DNA of 56,323 nt, taken from assembly GCF_023715685.1 (NCBI RefSeq), contig NZ_JAMBOQ010000013.1, positions 1 to 56,323 on the forward strand, in the 5' to 3' direction. A program made the position numbers and the translations under genes. This document shows, one piece after another, positions 31,778 to 41,251 of the stretch (positions are counted from its first letter, which is position 1; each line of letters starts with the position of its first letter). The notes beneath the pieces are model-generated. The model had not been told where the DNA came from. It did no database searches and worked only from the letters and a program-made list of their open reading frames with translations. The DNA is from Priestia aryabhattai (lineage in GTDB: Bacteria; Bacillota; Bacilli; Bacillales; Bacillaceae_H).

Positions 31778-33067
31778 ATGATGTATAAAAAACCATTCAA
31801 TCCATTAGTAAAATTAGATATTCAGTTCTTTGCTGAAAAGACTGAGTTAAATATTAAATCATTGCATACCGAGTTTAAAGAAGCTTGGGGTGAGCTGAAA
31901 GGCTTACTAGATGACCAATCAGAAGAAATCAAAAAATACGGTACAACAAACGATGATACCGTTAATAAAATTAAATCCGTTGAAGGTAAAATTTCCGACA
32001 TCGGCGATGAAATGAAAGAGATTCAAAAACGTGCGGATGAAATCGAAAAGAAATTTGGTCGCCCTGATTTAGCAGGTGGCGGACAAGTTAAATCATTAGG
32101 TGAAATGTTCGTTCAATCAGAAGCATTTGAAGCGATGAAAAAAGCAAATGAATTTAAATCCGCTCCAATGCGTACGAAATCTTTATATCAAGGCAGTAAA
32201 GCAATCATCACAACTGCTGACGGTTCAGGTGGTGCATTAACAGGCACTCAAACGGCTCAAGTAGATATGGCAGCTCCAACACGAGCATTCCGTTTACGTG
32301 ACCTATTACCTGTACAAGCTACACAATCTAATGCGATTGAGTACGTACAAGAAACAGGATTCACGAACACAGCTCGTCCAGTAGCAGAGACTACAGCGAA
32401 GCCTGAATCAGCTTTAACGTTTGATGTAATGAGCGAATCTGTAAAGACTATCGCTCACTGGATTCCTGCTTCTCGCCAAGTGTTGGATGATGCAGGACAG
32501 CTTCAAGCGTATATCAATAACCGCTTATTATACGGATTAATGTTAGCGGAAGAGCAACAAATCCTATACGGTGACGGTACAAGCCCGAACCTTCAAGGTA
32601 TCCTAACTCACACTGGCATCCAAGGTTATAACTGGAGCGGTGGTACAGTAGGAGATTCTAAAATCGACGCTATCCGTCGTGCTATCACATTAGCTCGTAT
32701 TGCTGAATATCCAGTAAACGGTGTCGTACTTCATCCGAACGATTGGGAAGATATCCAATTAGCAAAAGGTGATGACGGTCACTACATTTGGGTAAATGTC
32801 AATGACGGTGGAGTTATGCGTTTATGGTCTGTTCCTGTAGTAGAAACAACTGCAATCGCAGAAGGTGAAGCCCTAATCGGTTCATTCAATATGGGTGCAA
32901 TGCTATGGGATCGTGAAGATGCAAATATCCGAGTAGGTGAGCCACAAGATTACTTCACTCGTAACATGGTTGCTATCCTAGCGGAAGAACGTATGGCATT
33001 AACTATCTTCCGACCAGAAGCATTCGTTGGTGTAACATTCGACGCGGCTCCAACTGCTGGTGTTTAA
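31778..33067 (+). CDS. Major capsid protein (HK97 fold)
   Basis: A 429-residue protein. An N-terminal helical delta-domain (~20-110, probably removed by the protease) is followed by the HK97 core (AAPTRAFRLRDLLPVQAT, PASRQVLDDAGQLQAYINNRL, EEQQILYGDGTSPNLQGIL, GVVLHPNDWEDIQLAKGDDG, AILAEERMALTIFRPEAFV). ATG 31778 or 31781, behind GAGGGGG. Confidence 0.96.
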   Translation: MMYKKPFNPLVKLDIQFFAEKTELNIKSLHTEFKEAWGELKGLLDDQSEEIKKYGTTNDDTVNKIKSVEGKISDIGDEMKEIQKRADEIEKKFGRPDLAGGGQVKSLGEMFVQSEAFEAMKKANEFKSAPMRTKSLYQGSKAIITTADGSGGALTGTQTAQVDMAAPTRAFRLRDLLPVQATQSNAIEYVQETGFTNTARPVAETTAKPESALTFDVMSESVKTIAHWIPASRQVLDDAGQLQAYINNRLLYGLMLAEEQQILYGDGTSPNLQGILTHTGIQGYNWSGGTVGDSKIDAIRRAITLARIAEYPVNGVVLHPNDWEDIQLAKGDDGHYIWVNVNDGGVMRLWSVPVVETTAIAEGEALIGSFNMGAMLWDREDANIRVGEPQDYFTRNMVAILAEERMALTIFRPEAFVGVTFDAAPTAGV

Positions 33068-33075
33068 TCGTACAC

Positions 33076-33087
33076 GTTTACGTTTAC
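33076..33087. repeat. Hexamer pair after the capsid gene
   Basis: GTTTAC twice in phase, 9 bp downstream of the capsid stop codon. Confidence 0.75.
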
Positions 33088-33114
33088 ATCTACCGTATAG
33101 GGGATGATTTATAG

Positions 33115-33525
33115 ATGGGAATTAAAATGATTGCTCTTCGTACCTTTGCGGGTGCGGAGGGTTTTCTAAGGAGAGGACAAACCTTTGAAGCTCTTAATGA
33201 AACAAGAGCGCGTTCTTTATCAGAAGCGAAACTTGCGGAAAGAGTGGAAGAAGAAAGCGTACCTTCCGAGAAGGAGAATCCCGATCAACAAGCTCCGCCG
33301 GAAAACAAAGTGAACCTTCGAGAAGTTCATTTAATTGAACCCGTAGAAGGCCCTGATATTGTAGAACCTTCTGAATTGCAAGCTCATTTAAAGAGTGAAG
33401 AACCTGATGTCGTCCCTCATATTGGCGGTGGTTGGTATGAGCTGCCTAATGGTGTTCGAATCAGAGGAAAAGAGAAGGCTCTTGCAGAGTATGAAGCCTA
33501 TCTAAAAGAAAGTGGTGAAGCGTAA
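33115..33525 (+). CDS. Head-associated protein with GGGWYxLPNG motif
   Basis: A 136-residue protein. The N-terminal part (ALRTFAGAEGFLRRGQTFEALNE) matches that of the next gene, and its C-terminus has GGGWYELPNGVRIRGKEKA. The middle is acidic and disordered. The gene reads like a duplicate of the first and last parts of 33525-34703. It may be a capsid decoration or head-tail component. Confidence 0.65.
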   Translation: MGIKMIALRTFAGAEGFLRRGQTFEALNETRARSLSEAKLAERVEEESVPSEKENPDQQAPPENKVNLREVHLIEPVEGPDIVEPSELQAHLKSEEPDVVPHIGGGWYELPNGVRIRGKEKALAEYEAYLKESGEA

Positions 33526-34703
33526 TGGCTGAAGTGTATAACATGAAAGCTCTTAGTACGTTTTATGGTACTGGTGGCTATATCGTAGCAGGACAAGAGT
33601 TCTTTACTACGTCTAAAGCCCAAGCGGATATGTTAGTAAACCAAGGTAAAGCGGTCTATACGGATGGAACAGAACCCGCTCAACCTGAACATGACGATTT
33701 AAAACTGCAAGCCAAATATAGATACGAAACTCCTGAAAAACAAACAGAATTTAAAACTTCTGCATTAGAAAGGAATGTGACTAGTATGGCTAATCCAGTA
33801 AATATCAAAATCAGTGTTGACGGTGTGAATCCCGAGGATTTAAACGTTGAAGTGGTTCGTGATGAAAAAGTAGAAGAAGAAACAGTAGTTGTACAAGAAA
33901 ATCAACAAAAAGTAGCAAATCAAGGTGAGCAACCACAAGCTCAACAGCAGGAGCAAAAGCAAGCTCAGCCACAACAACAGCAACAGGCTCAACCACAAGA
34001 AACGTCTCAACAACCTCAATATGAAAAGCAAAATCAGCAACCGCAACAGCAACAAGCGGAGCAAAGTGAAGAAGCAAAAGCTTCCGAGGAACTTCAATCC
34101 CAAGAACAGCAATTAATTCAACAATTAAATGAAATTCGTGCCAAGCAAGAAGAGCTAAAAAAAAATGATTCTTCCCAAAAAGAACAGCCAGTAGATTCTC
34201 AGAATTCTACATTTGAAGCTCGTCACGTAGGCGGTGGTTGGTACGACCTTCCAAACGGTGAGCGTGTTCAAGGAAAAGACAATGCTGAAATGCGTTTAAA
34301 AGAAATTCAAGAATCTTATCAGCATTTACAAGGACAAGTTCAAACTCGTTCCCAAGAGGAACAACCACAAGCTCAACAAAATGAAAATGTAGGCAAATTC
34401 CATCCAAATCAAGATCGTGTTCGTCAAGCGAATACTCCTGTTGAAGATGGAGCAAGCCTTAACGAAGCTCAAACAAATACGTATGCTGAAACGGTTGAAT
34501 CTGGAAACCTAAGCGGTTGGAATGGTGAACAGCGAAACCAAGCACAAGGTCAGCAATCTAGCCAAGGTGAACAACCTCCAAGCGGTATGGCTAGTGGTTC
34601 TACAGGTTCTACTGGTGGCAATGCTGGCGGTGGAAATACTGGTGGCTCAACAGGTGGCGGAAATACTGGCGGTTCTACTGGTGGAGGAAATACAGGTCAG
34701 TAA
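33525..34703 (+). CDS. Gln-rich virion protein with glycine-rich tail
   Basis: A 392-residue protein. The N-terminal domain (MKALSTFYGTGGYIVAGQEFFTT) is shared with the preceding gene. A long Gln-rich region (~125-215) may form a coiled coil. GGGWYDLPNGERVQGKDNA (~240) follows, and then a Gly/Ser/Thr-rich collagen-like tail (TGGGNTGGSTGGGNTG repeats). It is a plausible flexible head fibre or decoration. Confidence 0.65.
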   Translation: MAEVYNMKALSTFYGTGGYIVAGQEFFTTSKAQADMLVNQGKAVYTDGTEPAQPEHDDLKLQAKYRYETPEKQTEFKTSALERNVTSMANPVNIKISVDGVNPEDLNVEVVRDEKVEEETVVVQENQQKVANQGEQPQAQQQEQKQAQPQQQQQAQPQETSQQPQYEKQNQQPQQQQAEQSEEAKASEELQSQEQQLIQQLNEIRAKQEELKKNDSSQKEQPVDSQNSTFEARHVGGGWYDLPNGERVQGKDNAEMRLKEIQESYQHLQGQVQTRSQEEQPQAQQNENVGKFHPNQDRVRQANTPVEDGASLNEAQTNTYAETVESGNLSGWNGEQRNQAQGQQSSQGEQPPSGMASGSTGSTGGNAGGGNTGGSTGGGNTGGSTGGGNTGQ

Positions 34704-34720
34704 AGAAAGTGGTGAGGTAG

Positions 34721-35071
34721 ATGGCTTTGGAGCAATTAGTCATTTCGGTAACGGAAATGAAATCCTATCTTCGGGTGGATCATACCGCTGATGATGAATT
34801 ACTAACCCTCTTAATCGAAACCGCTAAAGAACAAGCCGAAGCTTATCTTAATCACGACTTTACGGAAATAGATACGGAGGGGGTAGTCACATATTTGACT
34901 ATCCCCTCTACTGTAAAGTTAGCTTGTATGCGGATGGTTAACAGTTGGTATGACTACAGGGATGATGTAACCGAAACAAGTACCCTTGGAGATCGTAGCC
35001 GAAATGTCGGGGAGATTCCTTGGGATGCAGAGGAGCTTCTTTGGAAGTATAAAAAGTTGGTGGGGACATAA
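34721..35071 (+). CDS. Head-tail connector (gp6/gp15-like)
   Basis: A 116-residue helical protein (LVISVTEMKSYLRVDHTADDELLTLLIETAKEQAEAYL), typical of HK97 gp6 adaptor proteins. It follows the head genes and overlaps the head-closure gene by one base. Confidence 0.9.
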   Translation: MALEQLVISVTEMKSYLRVDHTADDELLTLLIETAKEQAEAYLNHDFTEIDTEGVVTYLTIPSTVKLACMRMVNSWYDYRDDVTETSTLGDRSRNVGEIPWDAEELLWKYKKLVGT

Positions 35072-35505
35072 TGTTTAGCGGATATTTAGATAAACGTGTC
35101 ACTGTCACCAAAACCCAAAAAGTATTTGATGGTCGGGGAGGATGGACAAACAAACCTGTTTCACTTGGACAGTTTTGGGCAGCTATCGAACCGCTTGGAA
35201 TATCCGAGATCGCGCAATATTCTGCAATGGATATTAGTGTTACCACTCAAATTCATATGAGATATAATACGTCAATCACTCAAGGTTGTGTAATTGAATT
35301 CAGAGGAAGAAAATACGAGGTGCAAGGTGTCGTAAACCCTGCATATCAAGACGAATATATGGAATTGATTGTCGTCGAAACAGGAAAACCTGTTGAAAAT
35401 ACACCTGCTCTTGTTACGGAAAGTGAAAAAGTTACATTTGCAGGAAAAGCAACAGGGGATGGAGACGAAACACGAAAAATCTATTTTGGTGTCACATACG
35501 ACTAA
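35071..35505 (+). CDS. Head closure protein (SPP1 gp16-like)
   Basis: A 144-residue beta-rich protein (SGYLDKRVTVTKTQKVFDGRGGWTNK, FWAAIEPL, YNTSITQGCVIEFRGRKYEVQGVVNP). The C-terminal ~35 residues extend beyond the usual family length. Confidence 0.88.
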   Translation: MFSGYLDKRVTVTKTQKVFDGRGGWTNKPVSLGQFWAAIEPLGISEIAQYSAMDISVTTQIHMRYNTSITQGCVIEFRGRKYEVQGVVNPAYQDEYMELIVVETGKPVENTPALVTESEKVTFAGKATGDGDETRKIYFGVTYD

Positions 35506-35517
35506 GGAGGAAATTAC

Positions 35518-35919
35518 ATGTCATTTACTAACTATCTTGAAAGTGTCATTTTAGATGAAGTATTCGGAGGGGTCAATTACACTCCACCTGCAACGGTTTA
35601 TGTAGGACTTAGTACCACAGCTATTAATGAAGATGGAACAGGCGTAACAGAGCCAACAGGTGGCGGTTATGCTCGTGTTGCCGTAGCAAATAACGGAACA
35701 AACTGGCCTGCAACAGGAACAGACGGTACAAAATCAAACGGTACAACGATTACATTCCCACAAGCAACTGCAGATTGGGGAACCGTTACTCATTTCTTTA
35801 TTGCAGATTCAAACACTGGCGGAATTTTAGCTTATGCGCCAATCGGTGTATCTAAAACAATCGGAGTAGGAGATACAGCAAGTTTTGGAGTGGATTCATT
35901 AACAATTACATTGGACTGA
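35518..35919 (+). CDS. Phage virion protein of the small 'tail fibre' family
   Basis: A 133-residue protein: FTNYLESVILDEVFGG, YTPPATVYVGLSTT, EPTGGGYARVAV, GTTITFPQATADWGTVTHFFIAD. This family is widespread in siphoviruses, usually called tail fibre or decoration protein. Its place beside the connectors suggests a head or fibre base role. Confidence 0.75.
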   Translation: MSFTNYLESVILDEVFGGVNYTPPATVYVGLSTTAINEDGTGVTEPTGGGYARVAVANNGTNWPATGTDGTKSNGTTITFPQATADWGTVTHFFIADSNTGGILAYAPIGVSKTIGVGDTASFGVDSLTITLD

Positions 35920-35924
35920 TGTAA

Positions 35925-38900
35925 ATGGCAACTTATAAAACGGATTTTAGTGAATATACGGTCGGGTATGAACCTTCCGATTGGACACCTATATGGGTCA
36001 CGACAAATGATACATGGACAGTTACAAGTGTAGCAGATGCAACAGACGGAAAAACGTTACGACATACCGCTACAGCGGATGCTAGACGGTTAGCAACATG
36101 GAATGCGGTTGGAAGCGTTAGTGGCGATTTTGATGTTTTGCTCAAATGGAAAACAACGGATTCATTAAGTGGGAATATTCCAACCCGTATATTCGCTTAC
36201 GCTTCGGGAAGTGCGACTCAAACGACCCAACAGGGTTTTCAACTGGATGCCTTGTTTCCGGCAACTTTACGGATTGGTCGAACGGTAAATGGTTCCTATT
36301 CAACATTAGCTTCTAATACCGCTATGCCAATTGCATTCCAAGCGAACACATGGTATTGGTTCCGATTCCGAAGAGTAGGAACTTCCTTAATGGGTAGAGC
36401 GTGGAAAGATGGCGATGCGGAACAAGCAACTTGGGATATTTCAACGTCCAGTACTGCTCTTACATCAGGTAGTATCGGTATCGGTTCGTATGACTATGAG
36501 GGAACTCGTGATTATGACTATTTCAGTGTCGGTACAAATGGAGATTCTGCTCCATCACCAGTGGAAGCACCACCTCCTGACACAACTGCACCCGCTGAAA
36601 TCACAAATCTAACCGAAAACCATACGGATATCGTTATTGAATTCAACTGGACCAAGCCAACGGATGCTGATTTTTACGGAGTCAACGTCTATCGAAATGG
36701 AACAAAACGAGCGGGAGACCTCGGTTCAACCTACACCGATTCAGGTGTTGCACCAAATACGACCTATTTGTATCGCTTTACAACCGTAGATACGTTAGGA
36801 AATGAGAGTAACGGGACCGAGATTTCTGTTACAACAGACCCGCAGAAGCAATATAGGCACTTAAAACCAATTGAGATTGTGAGTATCAATAACTTTACAC
36901 CAAATGATGTCACGTATATTCAAGATGACCCGATGAATGAGGATGCGAACGTCCTAACAACCATTGATACTTTGTCTAGTCCGTCGATTCGATTGAAATT
37001 TGAAACACCAGATTCGCCGATTAGTGGATTACAAACAATGCGTTGGGTAGTCGATGATCCGTATTATGTAGGTACACGAATTACGATTTATGACGGTGGT
37101 GTACAAGTTTATCAATCAGGCATGAAATATCCTCAAGGTGGAACGCAGCCAATTGTTGAAACCTTTAATGCGGATGTTCTTACAGATACGACCATGCAAA
37201 ATGTTGAAGTCGTACTGGAATCTACGGTTTATGCAGGAGATACCATTGCCAATTTAGGTGCGATTGAATGGACATTTCCTGTTGATGAAACCATTGTTCC
37301 GATTGATGGCTCTATTACTGGAACGTCAGGAGCTTCCGCTAGTTTAACAAGAATCCATGATGTAGAAGGTTCGCTATCTGTTTCTTCAACAGTGAATGGA
37401 AGCTTGTTTATAGATAAGGGATTAGAAGGGAATCTGGTTTCATCTTCTACCTTAGAAGCAGAGCTAACCATTAACAGAGGATTAAGCGGGAATATGGACG
37501 TTGTTTCAACTACAAATGCTGATTTTATCGGGCTTGCATTTGGAATAACAGGCACTATTTCTTTTATTTCAGACCTTGAAAGCATGATAACAAGGAGAAT
37601 TGGATTATCAGGAAGTGTCGGTGCTTCTTCTACACTTGTAGGAGGACTTGAAGAAACAGAAGGAATATTCGGAAGCATTACCGCAACCGCTCAGATAAGT
37701 AGTACCTTGACCATTGATAGAGGATTTGAAGGTTCAATTACTTCTCAATCTTCAGTAGAAGCGATGGCAGGAATACAAAAGGAGATCGCGGGAAGCATTC
37801 AAGCCGAATCATTTGTATCCGACGTTCCACTCTTACTTATTCGTAGCTTGCAAGGGGACATCCTAACTGTCACATCTGAATTATCTGCGGATATGTTGGA
37901 AAAGACCGTAGGCATAGATGGTGTGATAGAAGCGGATTCGTCATTATCGGGCATTATCGAAAAGGGAATGACCTTACAAGGTCAGGTTTCTAGTAATTCG
38001 AGTGTAACCGGCGAGATAGACCGCTCTATTTTAATAGATGGATTGATAGGAGCTGCTTCATCTGTAGAAGAAGCCATGTTACCAATCCACCGTCCATTAA
38101 ACGGAACGATAAGCGGTCATTCTACTTCAACAGCAAGTTTCACTGTAGAAGGTGAAATACAGCTTCGAGGAAACATAGGAGCAACTTCTACTACAAATGC
38201 TGTTATGAATATAGGCAGACCGCTTGAAGGCACGATTGAAAACCAGTCGGCTTTACAGGCAGACCGCTTGTTATCTGAAAAAGCAATCAGTGGTTCAGTG
38301 GAAGCAAATTCCGATGTAAATGGATCTCTAAATAGAGCTTTTCGCTTAGATGGAAGCGTGAGTGCGAATACGGACGTATACGGAAACGTAAACCGATTCA
38401 TTTCACTAGATAGCTTAATAGAAGTAAATTCCGATATGGCTGGAGCCTTTACCCTTGAAGGACAGGTTACGTTACGAGGAAGAATAGATGCACAGTCCAC
38501 ACTATCCACAGAATTAGCGATTCAATTCGGGATAAGTGGAAATATCCTTTCAAATTCAGATGTTGAAAGTAGTATATGGGTAGAAGCCCAACTTATCGGT
38601 GAAATTGAAGCTTTATCTAGTGTACTCGGTGACGTAACAAGAGGTATACCGTTAGACGCTCAAATTAGCTCATTTTCATCTGTTTTAGGTGAACTGATAG
38701 TAGAAGGCTTCCTTCCCTTAAATGGACAAATAGAAAGCGTGTCAAACGTTTCTAGTAGTATGAACGTTTTACATTCCCTAATCGGGTGGGTAGATTCTGT
38801 TTCTGACCTTTCAAACCCTGTATTAAACAGACAGAGATTAATAGATGGCTCTATTTCTTCTCTATCTAGTATTCAAGGGAGAGCGGGTCTTACAAAATTA

Positions 38901-39380
38901 CTAGAGGGTGACATTACCGCTAACAGTAATCTGTATACACAGGAACCGATTGATACCTTGATTGAGGTAGATACCGTTTCGTATAGCGGGGTAGCAACCG
39001 AAGATGACCAAAAAGTTTTATCCTATACCATCGATTCGGGGGTAGGAAGACGAGTTGAATTTGTTTTCTCATTCATTGTTTCTCCTACCAATCTACGAAG
39101 CTTGGTATTTCGGGTAGAAGGCACACTGGGTCAGCCTTTCACTTTACAGGCCTATAATGTGGTTTCAAAAACGTGGGATTCAACGACTACTGTTACCTAT
39201 GACGGAAAAACTGCGGAACAATTTGTAACTCTGACCTTAACTGACTATACGAGATATTTGTCTGCTAGTAATGAGTTACGAATTCGAATGCTATCCGTCA
39301 ACCGTTTTACAAGTGGAACCCTAACCCTATCAACCGATTATGCGGAATTGGTTAAAACGTATACACATGAAGCGAGGTGA
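35925..39380 (+). CDS. Large repeat fibre with FN3 domain
   Basis: An 1151-residue protein. Residues ~1-205 resemble a concanavalin/laminin-G-like binding domain (WYWFRFRRVG, GSIGIGSYDYEGTRDYDYF). An FN3 domain lies at ~220-305 (APAEITNLTENHTDIVIEFNW). From ~430 to ~990 there are some twenty imperfect ~27-residue repeats of the form L-x-G-x-I-x-x-x-S-x-V-x-x-x-L. A beta-rich C-terminal domain ends it. The same repeats open the tail-lysin at 45486. The position between head-closure and tail-completion genes is unusual for a fibre. Confidence 0.7.
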   Translation: MATYKTDFSEYTVGYEPSDWTPIWVTTNDTWTVTSVADATDGKTLRHTATADARRLATWNAVGSVSGDFDVLLKWKTTDSLSGNIPTRIFAYASGSATQTTQQGFQLDALFPATLRIGRTVNGSYSTLASNTAMPIAFQANTWYWFRFRRVGTSLMGRAWKDGDAEQATWDISTSSTALTSGSIGIGSYDYEGTRDYDYFSVGTNGDSAPSPVEAPPPDTTAPAEITNLTENHTDIVIEFNWTKPTDADFYGVNVYRNGTKRAGDLGSTYTDSGVAPNTTYLYRFTTVDTLGNESNGTEISVTTDPQKQYRHLKPIEIVSINNFTPNDVTYIQDDPMNEDANVLTTIDTLSSPSIRLKFETPDSPISGLQTMRWVVDDPYYVGTRITIYDGGVQVYQSGMKYPQGGTQPIVETFNADVLTDTTMQNVEVVLESTVYAGDTIANLGAIEWTFPVDETIVPIDGSITGTSGASASLTRIHDVEGSLSVSSTVNGSLFIDKGLEGNLVSSSTLEAELTINRGLSGNMDVVSTTNADFIGLAFGITGTISFISDLESMITRRIGLSGSVGASSTLVGGLEETEGIFGSITATAQISSTLTIDRGFEGSITSQSSVEAMAGIQKEIAGSIQAESFVSDVPLLLIRSLQGDILTVTSELSADMLEKTVGIDGVIEADSSLSGIIEKGMTLQGQVSSNSSVTGEIDRSILIDGLIGAASSVEEAMLPIHRPLNGTISGHSTSTASFTVEGEIQLRGNIGATSTTNAVMNIGRPLEGTIENQSALQADRLLSEKAISGSVEANSDVNGSLNRAFRLDGSVSANTDVYGNVNRFISLDSLIEVNSDMAGAFTLEGQVTLRGRIDAQSTLSTELAIQFGISGNILSNSDVESSIWVEAQLIGEIEALSSVLGDVTRGIPLDAQISSFSSVLGELIVEGFLPLNGQIESVSNVSSSMNVLHSLIGWVDSVSDLSNPVLNRQRLIDGSISSLSSIQGRAGLTKLLEGDITANSNLYTQEPIDTLIEVDTVSYSGVATEDDQKVLSYTIDSGVGRRVEFVFSFIVSPTNLRSLVFRVEGTLGQPFTLQAYNVVSKTWDSTTTVTYDGKTAEQFVTLTLTDYTRYLSASNELRIRMLSVNRFTSGTLTLSTDYAELVKTYTHEAR
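38376..38393 (+). repeat. Hexamer array inside the fibre gene
   Basis: GTATAC, GGAAAC and GTAAAC in phase. Variant units GTATAC also occur in the intergenic arrays at 40857 and 49602. It could be coincidence in a long gene but fits the family. Confidence 0.5.
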
Positions 39381-39385
39381 TGCAG

Positions 39386-39808
39386 ATGCCAAAAGTGAAT
39401 ATAACGGTTCAAAATAACAGTCAACAGGCAATTCGTATGATGAAAGATGCACAGGAAGACCGCTTGCTAGAAGCCATTACAGAATGGCATGCGGGAATCG
39501 TTGAGGATATGTTGGTTGGGGAGCGGTCAGGGAGAACTTATCGTATCCCCGGCTCAACTCGAACGTATCGGGCTAGTCGCCCAGGCGAAGCCCCTGCAAC
39601 TGTCACTGGACGATTAAGAAGTTCCTACCGTTTTCGTGTAACCGAAACAGGCGGGAACAAAGTTGGAGAAGTCGGAAGCCCTTTAGATTATGCGTTATAT
39701 CTAGAAAAAGGGACAAGCCGAATGGCTCCAAGACCGCATGTGCTTCCTGCTTATTACAAGCGGGAGTCAAGCATAAAAGCCGCGCTAACAAGGGAATGGT
39801 TCAAATGA
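39386..39808 (+). CDS. HK97 gp10-like tail-completion protein
   Basis: A 140-residue protein (GRTYRIPGSTRTYRASRPGEAPATVTGRLRSSYRF, YALYLEKGTSRMAPRPHVLPAY), a clear match to the HK97 gp10 family. ATG 39386 has GAGG at 8 bp; earlier in-frame starts at 39377 and 39380 are less well placed. Confidence 0.92.
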   Translation: MPKVNITVQNNSQQAIRMMKDAQEDRLLEAITEWHAGIVEDMLVGERSGRTYRIPGSTRTYRASRPGEAPATVTGRLRSSYRFRVTETGGNKVGEVGSPLDYALYLEKGTSRMAPRPHVLPAYYKRESSIKAALTREWFK

Positions 39809-40242
39809 GTGTAATCTCGACTCTGTTTAATACCTTATCGGGGGATTTAGACCTTCGAGCATTACTGGCAGCGCATAGTTTAGCTCCCGATTTTCCGGCG
39901 ATATACGACCGATGGGCAACAGAAGATATTCCAATGCCTTATATCGTTCTATCCTACGGATTTGAAGCAGGAGACGTTACGTCCAAGATGGATAGTAGCG
40001 TGGTGATGGATATTTTCACAGCAGGAAATAGTACCATCATGGCCGAGAACATTCGGGATAGGTTAAGGGAAATACTTGACCACAACATTATCTTCTCTGA
40101 AGGGGAAGGACCTATCCGCACTCATTATTTGAGGGATGGGAATATTCAAGAACCCGAAGATGACGTTGTTCACTGGATGATCGAGTTTCGTGTGATTTAT
40201 TGGGATGCTAGTTTAATAAATGCAATTAACCAAAGGAGCTGA
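39805..40242 (+). CDS. Tail terminator protein
   Basis: A 145-residue protein of the gpU/gp17-like family (DFPAIYDRWATEDIPMPYIVLSYGFE, VVMDIFTAGNSTIMAENIRDRLREIL). It overlaps the preceding gene (ATGA). It caps the tail tube and joins it to the head. Confidence 0.8.
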   Translation: MSVISTLFNTLSGDLDLRALLAAHSLAPDFPAIYDRWATEDIPMPYIVLSYGFEAGDVTSKMDSSVVMDIFTAGNSTIMAENIRDRLREILDHNIIFSEGEGPIRTHYLRDGNIQEPEDDVVHWMIEFRVIYWDASLINAINQRS

Positions 40243-40248
40243 TTGTAG

Positions 40249-40848
40249 ATGGCACGTTCTACGACTGGATTAACAACTGAAACGGTAAACCGCTTTTTAA
40301 TCAATGCAGGTGCGCTTTATGTGAATTTAGGATTACCTGATGAAAGATTGCTAGGTGCAACTCGTGACGGTGTGACGATGACGATTGAGCAAGATGTAGC
40401 TGAAATCGAAGTCGATGGCACAAAAGGACCATTCATGGGTGGACGTCGTATTTTAGAAGTTCGTCCACGCTTAGAAGTAACGATTTTAGAAATGACACCT
40501 GAAAACTTTAAATTAGTTCTAGCAGGAAGTGATACAGCAGACTATACAGAAGAAGGCGCAACAGCTCCAACGCATACAGCCATTACTCGTAACCGAGGAA
40601 TCCAAATGAGTGATTATGTATCGAACATTGCGGTAGTTGGTACGCTATCAGGTTCAAATGAAAACTTCATCGGTATTATCTATAATGCTTTGCAAGATGA
40701 TGACTTTGAAATCGAAACAGACCCTACAGGTGAAGCGGGATTAAGTGCTACATTCACTGGACACTTTGACCCTGCAAACATGGATCAAGAGCCTTGGGAA
40801 ATTCGTTTACCTAACATTACGACAACAACAACTGCTCCAAGCGCTTAA
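40249..40848 (+). CDS. Major tail tube protein
   Basis: A 199-residue protein (NAGALYVNLGLPDERLLGATRDGVTMTIEQD, GTKGPFMGGRRILEVRPRLEVTILEMTPENF), typical of siphovirus tail tubes. The Thr-rich C-terminus is flexible. Confidence 0.9.
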   Translation: MARSTTGLTTETVNRFLINAGALYVNLGLPDERLLGATRDGVTMTIEQDVAEIEVDGTKGPFMGGRRILEVRPRLEVTILEMTPENFKLVLAGSDTADYTEEGATAPTHTAITRNRGIQMSDYVSNIAVVGTLSGSNENFIGIIYNALQDDDFEIETDPTGEAGLSATFTGHFDPANMDQEPWEIRLPNITTTTTAPSA

Positions 40849-40856
40849 TATGTGAC

Positions 40857-40874
40857 GTTTACGTATACGTGTAC
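40857..40874. repeat. Hexamer array after the tail tube gene
   Basis: GTTTAC, GTATAC and GTGTAC in phase, 9 bp after the tail tube stop. It parallels the array after the capsid gene. Confidence 0.7.
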
Positions 40875-40909
40875 AGAAACCAAAACTACTATATCGGGGG
40901 ATATGACCT

Positions 40910-41251
40910 ATGAGTTATCAAGTAAGACGTTTAGCGACAAAAGATTTATTTACGATGACAAAGATTCTTTCAAAAATCTCGGGTGATGTGCGAGACGGAT
41001 TGAAGGATTTGCAGATCCGCAAAATTGACCAACAGCTATTTGGAATTATCGTCGTTGAAGCTGCGATGAAACATGCGGAAAGCGATATGAAACATTTACT
41101 GGCTGACTTAATCGGAAAGACGGTTGAGGAGTTTGAGCAAGAGCCTTTCGATGCTCCGATTACGGTTTTAGATATTGTAGCGGAACAAGAGGACTTAAAG
41201 AGTTTTTTTACCAAAGCACAAGGTTTAACGAAGAAGTTATTTGGCAAGTAA
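40910..41251 (+). CDS. Tail assembly chaperone, short form (gpG-like)
   Basis: A 113-residue helical protein (YQVRRLATKDLFTMTKILSKI), typical of siphovirus gpG analogues between tail tube and tape measure. Near the end is the slippery heptamer T TTT TTT in the correct frame, so a fraction of ribosomes make the longer gpGT form. Confidence 0.88.
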   Translation: MSYQVRRLATKDLFTMTKILSKISGDVRDGLKDLQIRKIDQQLFGIIVVEAAMKHAESDMKHLLADLIGKTVEEFEQEPFDAPITVLDIVAEQEDLKSFFTKAQGLTKKLFGK

